A stretch of 64,000 nucleotides of DNA, taken from contig NZ_KI912148.1 in NCBI RefSeq assembly GCF_000517105.1, positions 1,639,032-1,703,031 on the forward strand. Direction: 5' to 3'. The translations under genes and the position numbers were made by a program. Below are positions 54,708-63,854 of this stretch, in pieces. The stretch comes from Fischerella sp. PCC 9605 (GTDB lineage Bacteria > Cyanobacteriota > Cyanobacteriia > Cyanobacteriales > Nostocaceae). How positions within the stretch are numbered: position 1 is the stretch's first letter; the number at the start of each line of letters is the position of its first letter. The notes beneath the pieces are model-generated. The model saw nothing but the letters and a program-made list of their open reading frames with translations, was not told the DNA's origin and did no database searches.

Positions 54708-55745
54708 ATGAGGGAAGAGGAAGGCATTGTGCGAGGAAAATTGCAAGACCGTTTTCGGAATTTGAGAAGGCAAGTTGCTAAGCCCATCCCACTTGAACAG
54801 ATGGAAATAGAATTGCTAGCAGAATCAGCATTAGATTTACCATACCTGATTTTAATTGTTGGTTCTTGTGTCATCGCTACCTTTGGCTTACTGTCAAACA
54901 GTGCTGCGGTCATCATTGGAGCTATGATTGTTGCACCCTTGATGCTGCCAATTCGAGGGTTAGCCTTTGGTGCTTTGCAAGGAAACACGTTATTGTTCCG
55001 CAAAGGAATAATTGCTGTGGGGGCGGGAACAATTATTGCAGTAGCGATCGCCTATACATTGGGAATGTTTGTAAGTCTTCCCAGTTTCGGTAGTGAAGTA
55101 CTAGCACGTTCAGAACCAACCCTGTTGGATTTAGGGATAGCAGTAGCAGCAGGCGGCATCAGCGGTTACGCCAAGATCGAACCAAAAGTTTCTGGAAGCG
55201 TCGCAGGAACAGCAATTGCCGTTGCTCTCATGCCTCCTATTTGCGTAATTGGCTTAGGATTATCACGCGCAAATTTATCGCTAAGTCTAGGAGCAACCCT
55301 ACTTTACCTCACCAACCTGCTGGGTATAACTCTTTCCTGCATGGTTATATTTTTGTTGGCAGGTTATACATCCATGCGTCGGGCACGCAAACCTCTGATT
55401 TGGACTTCTGCTTTTACGTCAATTCTGATAATTCCCTTGGGTGTAAGCTTTTTCCAACTTGTTAGGCAAGTAGAGTTAGAATACAGCGTGCGACAGGCAT
55501 TGTTGAACAAAACTGTCACTTTTCAAAGATTAGAATTACTCAGAAGTCAAACCAATTGGCTAACCAATCCGCCAGAAGTCCGTCTGAATGTCCGGGCAAA
55601 AGAACCTGTAACCCCTTGGCAAGTACAGTTGTTGGAAGAATTTATTGAGCGAGAAATGGGTCAGCCTTTCACCCTCATTTTTGAAGTTGGTCAGGTTGAA
55701 GAAGTACGGCGAGAAGACAAGAATATGCCAACGACTATTGACTAA
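54708..55745 (+). CDS. DUF389 family membrane protein
   Basis: 345 residues. An N-terminal cytoplasmic stretch precedes about six helices with the family signature LLSNSAAVIIGAMIVAPLMLPIRGLAFGALQGN, then GVSGYAKIEPKVSGSVAGTAIAVALMPPICVIGLGLS. A soluble C-terminal domain follows (SVRQALLNKTVTFQRLELL). The family is widespread and uncharacterised. The ATG at 54708 is chosen over GTG at 54705 and TTG at 54699. Confidence 0.87.
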   Translation: MREEEGIVRGKLQDRFRNLRRQVAKPIPLEQMEIELLAESALDLPYLILIVGSCVIATFGLLSNSAAVIIGAMIVAPLMLPIRGLAFGALQGNTLLFRKGIIAVGAGTIIAVAIAYTLGMFVSLPSFGSEVLARSEPTLLDLGIAVAAGGISGYAKIEPKVSGSVAGTAIAVALMPPICVIGLGLSRANLSLSLGATLLYLTNLLGITLSCMVIFLLAGYTSMRRARKPLIWTSAFTSILIIPLGVSFFQLVRQVELEYSVRQALLNKTVTFQRLELLRSQTNWLTNPPEVRLNVRAKEPVTPWQVQLLEEFIEREMGQPFTLIFEVGQVEEVRREDKNMPTTID

Positions 55746-55795
55746 TGATCAATGACTATTAACTATTAACTATTGACTATTGATTGTTGACTAAC

Positions 55796-56140
55796 ATGCA
55801 CGCTCTTTCGATTCCCACCTGGATTATTCACGTCTCTAGCGTGATTGAGTGGATTGCCGCGATTTGGTTTATTTGGAAATATGGAGAAGTCACTAGCAAC
55901 CGTGCTTGGTGGACATTATCTGTAGCGATGTTACCAGCTTTAGTAAGCGCCATGTGTGCCTGTACCTGGCACTATTTTGACAATGCAAAATCACTTGAAT
56001 GGCTAGTCACCCTACAAGCTGCCATGACTGTAGTTGGTAATTGTACGCTTTGGGCAGCAGCAGTATGGATTTGGCGTTCTACAAAATCTGCTGAGATGGC
56101 TAGTGAACTGACTTCCACCCAACCCATCAAATCAAAGTAA
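55796..56140 (+). CDS. DUF2499 family membrane protein
   Basis: 114 residues, three or four helices: MHALSIPTWIIHVSSVIEWIAAIWFIWKYGE, WWTLSVAMLPALVSAMCACTWHYFDN, and LVTLQAAMTVVGNCTLWAAAVWIW. This is the DUF2499 family, found in cyanobacteria and plastid-targeted plant proteins. It is followed by a DUF3593 gene 113 bases away, a pairing seen in other cyanobacteria. Function unknown. Confidence 0.85.
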   Translation: MHALSIPTWIIHVSSVIEWIAAIWFIWKYGEVTSNRAWWTLSVAMLPALVSAMCACTWHYFDNAKSLEWLVTLQAAMTVVGNCTLWAAAVWIWRSTKSAEMASELTSTQPIKSK

Positions 56141-56253
56141 TAATTACCTTTTGTTTGAATACGGGCGGGTTAGCTCTTGTCTTCATGTAACAATATTGAT
56201 AGTTTTGGCATTAAATCCGCCCCTACAACTCCAACTATATTTATTTAAAAGCA

Positions 56254-56544
56254 ATGATTTCAAAAGAAACCCTATTTATCCTGTCACTGTTTCCCTACTT
56301 GGGTTTCTTGTGGTTTATTAGCCGAGTCAAGCAAATGCCACGTCTGGCTTTGTATGGATTTTACGGTACTCTCGTGTTTGTCGCTGTCACCATCCCAGCG
56401 GGGATTTATGCTCAAGTGCATTACAGTAAGTCTTTGGCAAACGTTGATTGGCTACACGGGAGTGCAGAATTATTTTTGACACTTTCTAATATCTTGATTG
56501 TGCTGGGTTTTCGGCAAGCTGTAATTAAGAGGACTAAGAATTAG
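56254..56544 (+). CDS. DUF3593 family membrane protein
   Basis: 96 residues with three helices: TLFILSLFPYLGFLWFISRV, MPRLALYGFYGTLVFVAVTIPAGIYA and LHGSAELFLTLSNILIVLGFRQA. It belongs to DUF3593, the usual partner of DUF2499 in cyanobacteria and chloroplasts. The pair probably forms a thylakoid or inner-membrane complex (inference). Confidence 0.82.
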   Translation: MISKETLFILSLFPYLGFLWFISRVKQMPRLALYGFYGTLVFVAVTIPAGIYAQVHYSKSLANVDWLHGSAELFLTLSNILIVLGFRQAVIKRTKN

Positions 56545-56642
56545 TTAGTGGTTAGTAGTTAGTGGTTAGTGGTAAAAAATGAACAAATAACTACTACCTA
56601 CTACCTACTAACTACTATCTACTAACTACTATCTACTAACAA
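56544..56642. repeat. Heptamer repeat foldback before hisA
   Basis: GTTAGTG-type units (56545-56573) and CTACTAAC/CTACTAC-type units (56588-56640) are complementary. The tract runs to within about 15 bases of the hisA start codon. Confidence 0.75.
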
Positions 56643-56656
56643 ATTTGAGGTTAATT

Positions 56657-57430
56657 ATGGAAGTTATTCCAGCGATAGATTTGCTAGAAGGTCGCTGCGT
56701 GCGACTTTATCAAGGGGACTACGATCGCTCCCAAGTTTTCAACGAAAATCCTGTGGATGTTGCCAAAAAGTGGGTAGAACAGGGTGCTACCAGATTGCAC
56801 CTAGTTGATTTGGATGGGGCGAAAGCAGGTACATTAGTAAACTTAGGTGCAATTGAAGCGATCGCTCAAGCGGTATCGATACCCATTGAAGTTGGTGGGG
56901 GGTTACGCACCCAAGCAAGCGTGCAACAGTTGTTTAACTTAGGCGTACAATGGGCAATTTTGGGAACCGTTGCTGTAGAACAGCCACAGCTAGTAGCACA
57001 GCTGTGCCAGGAATTTCCCGGACAGATTATTATCGGCATAGATGCCCGTAATGGCAAAGTAGCGACTCGCGGCTGGTTGGAAACTTCAGAAGTTCTTGCT
57101 ACTCAGCTTGCCGCACAAATGCAAGAATTGGGAGCAGCAGCAGTAATCTACACAGACATCCATCGTGACGGTACCCTTACAGGGCCGAATTTAGATGCTT
57201 TACGCGAACTAGCCGCCGCAGTGAATATTCCTGTAATTGCCTCTGGTGGGGTTAGTTCTATAACCGATCTGCTGAGTTTACTAGCATTAGAACCCCAAGG
57301 CGTTACAGGTGCAATTGTTGGTCGTGCCTTGTATACTGGCGATATTTCTCTTCACGAAGCAATACGGGCCGTTGGTTCCGGACGTATCCAAGATATACCC
57401 CCTAATCTCGATTTTTCAGCATTTGCGTGA
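56657..57430 (+). CDS. hisA: ProFAR isomerase (histidine synthesis)
   Basis: 257 residues, a TIM barrel with two phosphate-binding halves. It isomerises ProFAR to PRFAR. Signatures: [23 protein letters not shown] with the catalytic Asp, [29 protein letters not shown] with the second catalytic Asp, and [13 protein letters not shown] with [10 protein letters not shown]. The ATG at 56657 is the conserved start; a TTG lies four codons upstream. Confidence 0.95.
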   Translation: MEVIPAIDLLEGRCVRLYQGDYDRSQVFNENPVDVAKKWVEQGATRLHLVDLDGAKAGTLVNLGAIEAIAQAVSIPIEVGGGLRTQASVQQLFNLGVQWAILGTVAVEQPQLVAQLCQEFPGQIIIGIDARNGKVATRGWLETSEVLATQLAAQMQELGAAAVIYTDIHRDGTLTGPNLDALRELAAAVNIPVIASGGVSSITDLLSLLALEPQGVTGAIVGRALYTGDISLHEAIRAVGSGRIQDIPPNLDFSAFA

Positions 57431-57561
57431 TGATATCTTCCCACACCGTCATCTCTTGAGAATAGACGCGAGCATACGATGACACAATGAAGAATTTATC
57501 ATCCATGAAAATTAGCTACAAGGCTGAATGGCTAAACTTTTTCCCAATGCTTAATATTTTT

Positions 57562-57590
57562 TAACCGACTTATAGTCGGTTATTTTTTTT
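57562..57590 (+). terminator. Rho-independent terminator downstream of hisA
   Basis: TAACCGACT (57562-57570) pairs with AGTCGGTTA (57574-57582) around three bases and is followed by a run of T to 57590. Confidence 0.88.
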
Positions 57591-57658
57591 ATTTTCCGGA
57601 TTCGGAATTTTTGGCGGTGTAGTTCAAGTTGTACAAAGTTAAAAATTACCTAGCTGCT

Positions 57659-57778
57659 ATGACTCGCCGCCGAAAAATTCCTGTCACCAATAAACCTAGA
57701 ACTGAATCTGGTAGTACCAAATTTAAACAAGCTCAAAACAACCAAGACCAGAACAACTCGAAGCCTGAAACAGCTTGA
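57659..57778 (+). CDS. Possible 39-aa basic peptide
   Basis: ATG at 57659 gives MTRRRKIPVTNKPRTESGSTK, then a Gln/Asn-rich end (QAQNNQDQNNSKPETA). It is very basic at the start and lacks a hydrophobic region. The upstream sequence has no strong ribosome binding site. The composition looks like a small nucleic-acid-binding or disordered peptide. Confidence 0.35.
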   Translation: MTRRRKIPVTNKPRTESGSTKFKQAQNNQDQNNSKPETA

Positions 57779-57903
57779 AGTTTACAATAAATTGAATGTT
57801 CAAGCAAGTAGATTATTTTTCTGATTACTGATTAAGTTTTTCAATTTTCAATTTTTCATTTTTCATTTTGAATTTTAATCTTGATAACGGGTTTCCTCTC
57901 TTG

Positions 57904-57928
57904 TAGAGACGCGGAAAAAGCGTCTCTA
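57904..57928. repeat. GTAGAGACGC inverted repeat
   Basis: TAGAGACGC (57904-57912) pairs with GCGTCTCTA (57920-57928) around 7 nt, followed by TTTTCTT. A third member of the family described at 36567. Confidence 0.7.
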
Positions 57929-58010
57929 TTTTCTTATTGATAGAGTTCAGTTTCATCCGAGCTTAACCCAATACAATTCAGATAAGAAAGATTGTCTGAT
58001 TTACATACCT

Positions 58011-58040
58011 TGTAGAGACGTGCTATAGCACGTCTCTACA
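58011..58040. repeat. Perfect 30-bp palindrome, GTAGAGACG family
   Basis: TGTAGAGACGTGCTA is followed by its exact complement. Apart from the central bases it is identical to 36567-36596, over 20 kb away. Confidence 0.85.
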
Positions 58041-58124
58041 CACCAAAATTCTTTATGTTATCAGCCTGGAACTTAAAGACCAGGTAATTGAGACCAACAA
58101 TTGACCAGTCAGATCATAACTCGC

Positions 58125-59210
58125 TCACTTATTTTTCACCTGGCTTTTAGCTTGTTCTAAAGCTATTTCTTTGATTGCCTGGTAAGAATTAATATTTGCA
58201 GACCCTTCAATAGCTTTAACAGCTAAATCTTGAACTTGTTTAAGGGCAGATTCCAACTGCTTGGAAAGATTTTGAATCCGTGCTTCTTGATTCGTAATAG
58301 TCTGTTCTAGAGATTGCAATCTTTGCTCGTAGAAACGCTTTTGTCCTTCTACTTCTTTCGCAAACAAATCTGCTTTTACCTTAGCCTGATAATAAGCTAT
58401 GCCTTTACCTTCTTCTGTCGCTTTTTTGATAGCGGCTTCTTTTTCTTTAGGGAAAGCTTCTACCTTAGCTTTATACTCTTCAAATTGTTTTTCTCGTTCA
58501 GAAATTTCTTTTTCCCGTTCTGTCCATTGTTTCTCAATTTCTTGTCGAAACTCTTCCAATTCTTTGTATAAAGCTTTCTGCTGTTGATCGTATTCATCCA
58601 TCTCCAGTTTTCGCTGGAGTTCTAAATTATATTTATACTCTGCTGCGTCACGTTGTCGGGTTTTATTGAGGTTATCATTCCGCTCTTTGATTGTTAATTT
58701 ATGTTCTTCTTGTTCTTTCAGCCAAGCTTTTCTTTGTTCTTGAATTTCTTGTAATAGAGTCTCCGATCGCTGGTTAAACTCTTCCTGATAAGTTTTGGAA
58801 TTATCTTCGTAAGACCGAATCAGAGTATCTAATGTATCTTCCGAAATTTCTAAATTATGTAATGCTTTTAATTGTTGAACTTCATTTTCTACCGATTGCT
58901 GAATCTCTGCTAGCTTAGATGCTTGTGTTGTGAGTTGTTCTGATAATTCATTAGCAGCACTACCAAAGCCTAACTGAATTTTGGCTAGACTTTCAATAGT
59001 ATAATTCATTTTTTGCTGGATAGTTGACGGCTGATTCATTGCTGGTTTGTTTTCTAATTCTAGTTTTGCCGTATTTTTCGATGCAGAGTTACGTTCTTTT
59101 ACCAGTTGATCAAGCTGAGATGTTAACGCTGCTTTCTCTTGGGCTAGTTCGTTGTAAGCTTGGAGAATTTCTACTTTAGTATTCTTTTCGTTGGGTTTTT
59201 TAGATGGCAC
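58125..59210 (-). CDS. Coiled-coil-rich protein 1 of a tandem pair
   Basis: 361 residues, almost entirely predicted coiled coil (heptads rich in E, K, Q and L from about residue 65 to 330). The middle KLEMDEYDQQQKALYKELEEFRQEIEKQWTEREKEI and the end LEQTITNQEARIQNLSKQLESALKQVQDLAVKAIEG align well with the next gene. A short basic N-terminal tail precedes the rod. GTG start at 59210, with GGAGG upstream. Tandem paralogous coiled-coil pairs of this kind include LfiA/LfiB of Anabaena, which form a heteropolymer and affect filament shape; this link is a hypothesis from memory. Confidence 0.75.
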   Translation of the reverse strand: MPSKKPNEKNTKVEILQAYNELAQEKAALTSQLDQLVKERNSASKNTAKLELENKPAMNQPSTIQQKMNYTIESLAKIQLGFGSAANELSEQLTTQASKLAEIQQSVENEVQQLKALHNLEISEDTLDTLIRSYEDNSKTYQEEFNQRSETLLQEIQEQRKAWLKEQEEHKLTIKERNDNLNKTRQRDAAEYKYNLELQRKLEMDEYDQQQKALYKELEEFRQEIEKQWTEREKEISEREKQFEEYKAKVEAFPKEKEAAIKKATEEGKGIAYYQAKVKADLFAKEVEGQKRFYEQRLQSLEQTITNQEARIQNLSKQLESALKQVQDLAVKAIEGSANINSYQAIKEIALEQAKSQVKNK

Positions 59211-59290
59211 AACAAACCTCCAAATTTGCTATTCAAAATTTCCAGGTATGGCGTTAGAAACACACCATAGTGCATCTCTACAAATATTGG

Positions 59291-60271
59291 CTATTTTTCA
59301 GAATTACCAAAAGCTCTCAATGCTAAATCTTGTGCTTGTTTTAAAGTAGTTTGGAGTTGAGAGGAGAGTCCTTCTATTTGCTCAATTTGTTTTTTAATAC
59401 TTTCTTCCAATGATTGGATTTTTAATTCGTAACTTTGTTTGGTAGCTTCCCACTCTTTCTCAAATAAATCAGCCTCAATTTTTGCCTTTTGGCTAGTCTC
59501 TTTAATCGCTTCTTCTCTAGCTTTTTTCACGGCTTCTTCTAATTCGGTAGGAAATGCTGCTACTTTTTGTTGGTATTCTGCAAATAAAGCTTGATGATCT
59601 GAGAGCGTTTTTTCTCTTTCTGCCCAATTTTTTGCTTTTTCTTGATTAGTTTCTTCTATTTGCCTTTCTTGTTGACGCTTTTTAGCCTCGTAAGCATCTG
59701 CGTTAATCTTTTGAGTATTTTCTAATTTATATTGGTATTCTTCTGCTTCTAAATTACGTTCTTTAACTAATAAATCGTTGAATGCTTTGACTGCTTCTTC
59801 ATGCGTTTCTTGTTCTTTTTGCCACTCTTTGCGTGTTTGTGCTATTTCTTTTTCCAGTGCTTCTCTTTTAGTAGCTGTATCTTGTTCTAGAGTTTTGAGT
59901 TTTTCTTGGTGTTCTTGAGTTAATATATCCAATGCGTCTGCTACAACTCTAATTTGTTGAAGCTCTTTTAATTTCTGAGTTTCAATTTCTATCGCACGGT
60001 TTAGTTCGTCTAATTTGGAGTTTTCTTGGGCTAACTTCTCAGATAATGCATTGACAATGCTGCCAAACTCCAATTGCAAATCAGCTAAACTTTTGACAAT
60101 ACTATCAACGGTGTATGTAGAGGCTACTTCTAAAATTTGTTGATTTTTAGCCTTTTCTGCTTCTTCTTGCTTGGTAGCTATTTTTGATTCTAATTTTTTC
60201 CTATCTGCCAATATTTGTTGAAATGCTTGCAAAATTTGTTGTTTGCTGTCTTTAGCTGCAACTGTGCTCAT
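59291..60271 (-). CDS. Coiled-coil-rich protein 2 of a tandem pair
   Basis: 326 residues from the ATG at 60271, which has GGAG upstream. Long coiled coil with SIVKSLADLQLEFGSIVNALSEKLAQENSKLDEL, EEYQYKLENTQKINADAYEAKKRQQERQ and the end LEESIKKQIEQIEGLSSQLQTTLKQAQDLALRAFGN. It is a paralog of the gene 80 bases downstream on the same strand; the two are probably co-transcribed. No enzymatic domain or membrane segment. A filament-forming scaffold is the most likely role. Confidence 0.75.
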   Translation of the reverse strand: MSTVAAKDSKQQILQAFQQILADRKKLESKIATKQEEAEKAKNQQILEVASTYTVDSIVKSLADLQLEFGSIVNALSEKLAQENSKLDELNRAIEIETQKLKELQQIRVVADALDILTQEHQEKLKTLEQDTATKREALEKEIAQTRKEWQKEQETHEEAVKAFNDLLVKERNLEAEEYQYKLENTQKINADAYEAKKRQQERQIEETNQEKAKNWAEREKTLSDHQALFAEYQQKVAAFPTELEEAVKKAREEAIKETSQKAKIEADLFEKEWEATKQSYELKIQSLEESIKKQIEQIEGLSSQLQTTLKQAQDLALRAFGNSEK

Positions 60272-60545
60272 ATTCAAACTCCAGTTTGTATGCAAGATTT
60301 TTAGGTAGCAAGCAATACTAAGACTTACCCTCTGCTGAGTTGAGGGTAGCCTTGAAGATAGTATTTTCAGAGCAGTGTAAATACTGAAATGACAAAAACC
60401 TTGTTTTTGAAGTTACGGTTTCTAAGGCTTATGGTACTTTTGTACTAAACAAATATACTCAAGCCGATCTGCTCTTGTCAAGCAAGAATTTGATACTCCT
60501 ACCCTTGCCATTGACAAATTTGAGCGAAAATCGGCTTTGTAACTC

Positions 60546-61184
60546 TTAAGAATTATTCACCAATGCCATCAAGGTTTTTGCCTGCTGAGATATTGCCTGC
60601 CAATTACTAGTTTCTACAAACTGTTTGGGAAATAATTGACCACTCAAACCCACTGCGATCGCTCCTGCTTCCAAGAATTCCCGAGCATTTTCCAGGGTAA
60701 CGCCGCCAGTGGGAATTAAGGGAATATGACCTAGTGGCCCTTGTAAACTTTTTATATAATTTGCTCCTCCCACCGCTTGCACGGGAAACACTTTCACGCA
60801 AGTTGCACCGCGATGCCAAGCGGTAACAATTTCTGTGGGAGAAAGCGCTCCTGGGATGATAGGTATATTTTCAGCAACCGCTGTTTGAATCATGTCTGAG
60901 TCAACGTGGGGTGTAAACAGAAATTGTGCCCCAGTGGCAATTGCTTGATGTAGATGTTGCAAATTTAACAGTGTGCCAGTACCGATCGCACAACCGGGTA
61001 GTTCCGAACGGAGTTTAGCGATCAATTCTGGAGCATTAGCGCTGTTCCAGGTAATTTCAATGATCTGGATTCCCCCAGATGCCACAGCCAAAGCCATTTG
61101 GCGTCCCAGTTCTAGCTCAGGTGCGCGGATAACTGCGATCGCTCGGTGTTTTTTCACCAGTGTTAACCAAGAATGATTTGACAT
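60546..61184 (-). CDS. eda: KDPG/KHG aldolase
   Basis: 212 residues, a class I aldolase TIM barrel. The Schiff-base lysine is in GATCVKVFPVQAVGG; EITWNSANAPELI and GTGTLLN near the N-terminus and PLIPTGGVTLEN for phosphate binding are also present. It cleaves 2-keto-3-deoxy-6-phosphogluconate to pyruvate and glyceraldehyde 3-phosphate, the last step of the Entner-Doudoroff route in cyanobacteria. Confidence 0.93.
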   Translation of the reverse strand: MSNHSWLTLVKKHRAIAVIRAPELELGRQMALAVASGGIQIIEITWNSANAPELIAKLRSELPGCAIGTGTLLNLQHLHQAIATGAQFLFTPHVDSDMIQTAVAENIPIIPGALSPTEIVTAWHRGATCVKVFPVQAVGGANYIKSLQGPLGHIPLIPTGGVTLENAREFLEAGAIAVGLSGQLFPKQFVETSNWQAISQQAKTLMALVNNS

Positions 61185-61342
61185 AATTCATAATCTATAA
61201 CTAATAGTTAACCAAAGTTACTTTCATATTTAAATAATTAATCATTGTCTTTAAAAATTGACATTTTACAAATATAGTGCATCTGGATAAACATTAAGAA
61301 GTAAGAAGAACCACGTCAAAAGATTGTTGGAGACAGCAGCGT

Positions 61343-63093
61343 ATGGTTGCACTCACTTCGTTGCTTGAAAATACCAAATCGCAAGGTCGCTTGACCATGC
61401 AAACAGTCGAGATTGAGACTGAAACAATAGCCATTCGCTCTCTTGATTGGGATCGCGATCGCTTTGATATCGAGTTTGGATTGCAAAACGGCACAACCTA
61501 TAATTCGTTTCTGATTCAAGGTGAAAAGACTGCCCTCGTTGACACCTCTCACCGCAAGTTTCAGCAGTTGTATTTAGATGTGTTAAACGGGTTAATTGAC
61601 CTCTCCACACTAGACTATTTAATTATTAGTCACACCGAACCCGATCATAGCGGACTGGTTCAAGAGGTGTTGCAGTTAGCTCCCCAAGTGACGGTAGTAG
61701 GGGCAAAAGTTGCCATCCAATTTCTAAAGTTGCCATCCAATTTCTAGAAAATATGGTGCATCAGCCATTTCAATCTCTAATAGTTAAAAATGGCGATCGC
61801 TTGGATTTAGGCAACGGGCATCAATTGGAATTTGTTTCCGCTCCCAATCTTCACTGGCCCGATACTATTTTTACTTATGATGCCAAAACCCGCATCCTTT
61901 TCACATGTGATGCATTCGGGATGCACTATTGTGACGATCACACCTTTGATGAAGATCTAGATCTAATTGAAGCCGACTTTAAATATTACTACGACTGCCT
62001 GATGGCTCCCAATGCTCGTTCCGTGCTGTCTGCGATTAAGCGGATGGAAAAATTAGATGTTGGCACAATCGCCACAGGACACGGCCCTTTATTGCAACAT
62101 CACCTGTCAGACTGGGTGAATCGCTACCAGCAATGGAGTCAGGAACAAGCAAAGGCAGATACTCTTGTTGCCCTCTTCTACTCTGAAGATTACGGATACA
62201 GCGACCAATTGGCAAGGGCGATCGCTCATGGTATCACGAGGAATGGGGTAGCAGTAGAATTAGTAGATTTAAGTACTGCTGAACCCCATGAAGTGCGGGA
62301 ATTGGTAAACCAAGCGGCGGGTGTGGTAATTGGTATGCCATCCCAGTCCGATCAAAATGCCCATGCGGCTTTAAGTACTATTCTCGCAGCCGCACACAAC
62401 AAGCAAGCGGTGGGGCTGTTTGAAACTGGTGGTGGTGAAGATGAGCCAATTTATCCCCTGCGGAACAAGTTTCAAGAAATTGGACTGACTGAAGCTTTCC
62501 CCCCGATTCTGATTAAAGAACCGCCAACGCAGATAACCGATCAGATGTGCGACGAAGCGGGAACAGACATCGGACAATGGTTAACTCGCGATCGCACCAT
62601 CAAACAAATCAAAGCCCTAGATAATAATTTAGAACGAGCATTGGGAAGGCTTAGCAGTGGACTTTATATTATTACCACCCAGAAAGGAGACGTCACCAGT
62701 GCGATGTTAGCCTCTTGGGTAATGCAAGCCAGCATGAATCCTTTGGGAGTTGCCATTGCGGTTGCCAAAGATCGGGCAATTGAATCATTACTCCACATCG
62801 GCGATCGCTTTATTCTCAACGTCCTAGAGGAAGACAACTACCAAAGCTTAATGAAACACTTCCTCAAGCGTTTCTCTCCTGGTGCAGATCGGTTTGCAGG
62901 CATCAAAACCTATGCCGCTAGCAATGGCTGTCCCATTCTGGCAGATGCCCTTGCCTATATGGAATGCGAAGTTACAACGCGATTGGAATGCAGCGATCAC
63001 TGAATCATTTACAGTAGCGTACACACCGGCAGAGTTGCCAAACTAGATACCCTCACCGCCGTCCATCATCGCAAGGTCGGCAATCATTATTAA
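61343..63093 (+). pseudogene. flv4: Flavodiiron protein (Flv4-like), disrupted
   Basis: The reading frame encodes a full diflavin flavodiiron protein of about 575 residues once two lesions are undone. The diiron domain has SHTEPDHSG (canonical His-x-Glu-x-Asp-His) and TCDAFGMHYC; a flavodoxin domain (LFYSEDYGYSDQLARAI) and a C-terminal flavin reductase domain (ALGRLSSGLYIITT) follow. A 20-base unit, AAAGTTGCCATCCAATTTCT, is duplicated in tandem (61706-61725 and 61726-61745) and shifts the frame. A TGA at 63001 replaces the Trp of DHWIIYSSVHTGRV, and the tail continues in frame to TAA at 63093. The canonical ligands plus the downstream Sll0218-like gene point to Flv4. Confidence 0.85.
61706..61745 (+). 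repeat. Tandem 20-bp duplication in flv4
   Basis: Two identical adjacent 20-base copies. Removing one restores GAKVAIQFLENMVHQPF and the reading frame. It is the cause of the first disruption. Confidence 0.93.
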
Positions 63094-63300
63094 GAAAATT
63101 ATGAATTATGAATTATGAATTATGAAATTTTCAGCATTCAGCATTCATCATTCATAATTCTCCCCACCTCCCCACCTCCCCACCTCCCCACCTCCCCATC
63201 TCCCACTCTTCCCCTCTCCCCATCTCCCCATCTCCCCATCTCCCACTCTCCCACTCTTCCCCTCTCCCCATCTCCCCATCTACCTCACCGGAGTCTTTAC
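63094..63300. repeat. Repeats between flv4 and the PsiE-like gene
   Basis: TGAATTA and CATTCAT units (63100-63160), then CCCCACCT, CCCCATCT and CCCACTCTTCCCC units to about 63282. They separate the two genes by 207 bases and give the downstream frame a false N-terminal extension. Confidence 0.85.
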
Positions 63301-63825
63301 ATGATCGCATTACTCAAAAATGTGCCAACCAAACCCGTGAAGCGGGAAAGTTGGCTAAATCTGGGTCGGATTGTGCAAGCACTGGAACTGATTCAAGACT
63401 TGATCGTAATTTCACTATGCATCGGGCTATTTAGCTTTATGGTGCTGCAAATTAGCACCATGTTCCTTTCTCTCATCCCCCCAATCCACTTCCACGTGGT
63501 GACAGCAGATATCCTGTCACTGCTGATTTTAGTAGAGTTATTCCGCCTGCTAATCATTTATCTGCAAGAGCAACGAGTTTCCATTGGGGTTGCTGTAGAA
63601 GTTTCGATTGTTTCTGTCTTACGAGAAATGATTGTGCGAGGCGTACTAGAAACGTCGTTTATGCAAGTATTAGCTGCCTGTGCTTTCTTACTGGTGTTAG
63701 GCGCATTAATGGTTTTGAGAGTTTGGCTTCCTCCAACCTTTGAAGGCATCGATCCTGAACAACAAGTCTCAAAGCGATACAAAAAGCGCCTCGCCCAAGA
63801 AATGCTTGAAATGAATGGTCATTAG
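63301..63825 (+). CDS. Sll0218-like PsiE-family membrane protein
   Basis: 174 residues from the ATG at 63301, preceded by CCGGAG. Four helices: LIQDLIVISLCIGLFSFMVLQ, VVTADILSLLILVELFRLLIIYL, VSIVSVLREMIVRGVLET followed by FMQVLAACAFLLVLGALMVLRVW. The fold is that of the phosphate-starvation-inducible PsiE family. In the flv4-sll0218-flv2 operon of other cyanobacteria this protein sits between the two flavodiiron genes and supports photosystem II under low CO2. The gene appears intact although flv4 is broken. Confidence 0.82.
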   Translation: MIALLKNVPTKPVKRESWLNLGRIVQALELIQDLIVISLCIGLFSFMVLQISTMFLSLIPPIHFHVVTADILSLLILVELFRLLIIYLQEQRVSIGVAVEVSIVSVLREMIVRGVLETSFMQVLAACAFLLVLGALMVLRVWLPPTFEGIDPEQQVSKRYKKRLAQEMLEMNGH

Positions 63826-63854
63826 TTATTTGATTGGGCATCTTGATACTCCTT

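Larger units (their letters stand above)
57431..58124. other. Intergenic region after hisA
   Basis: About 690 bases holding a terminator (57562-57590), a small ORF (57659-57778) and two members of the GTAGAGACG palindrome family (57904-57928 and 58011-58040). Nothing else is evident. Confidence 0.55.

Noticed and set aside
63115..63300. N-terminal extension of the PsiE-like protein
   Set aside because: It is encoded by tandem repeats; the ATG at 63301 starts the conserved protein.
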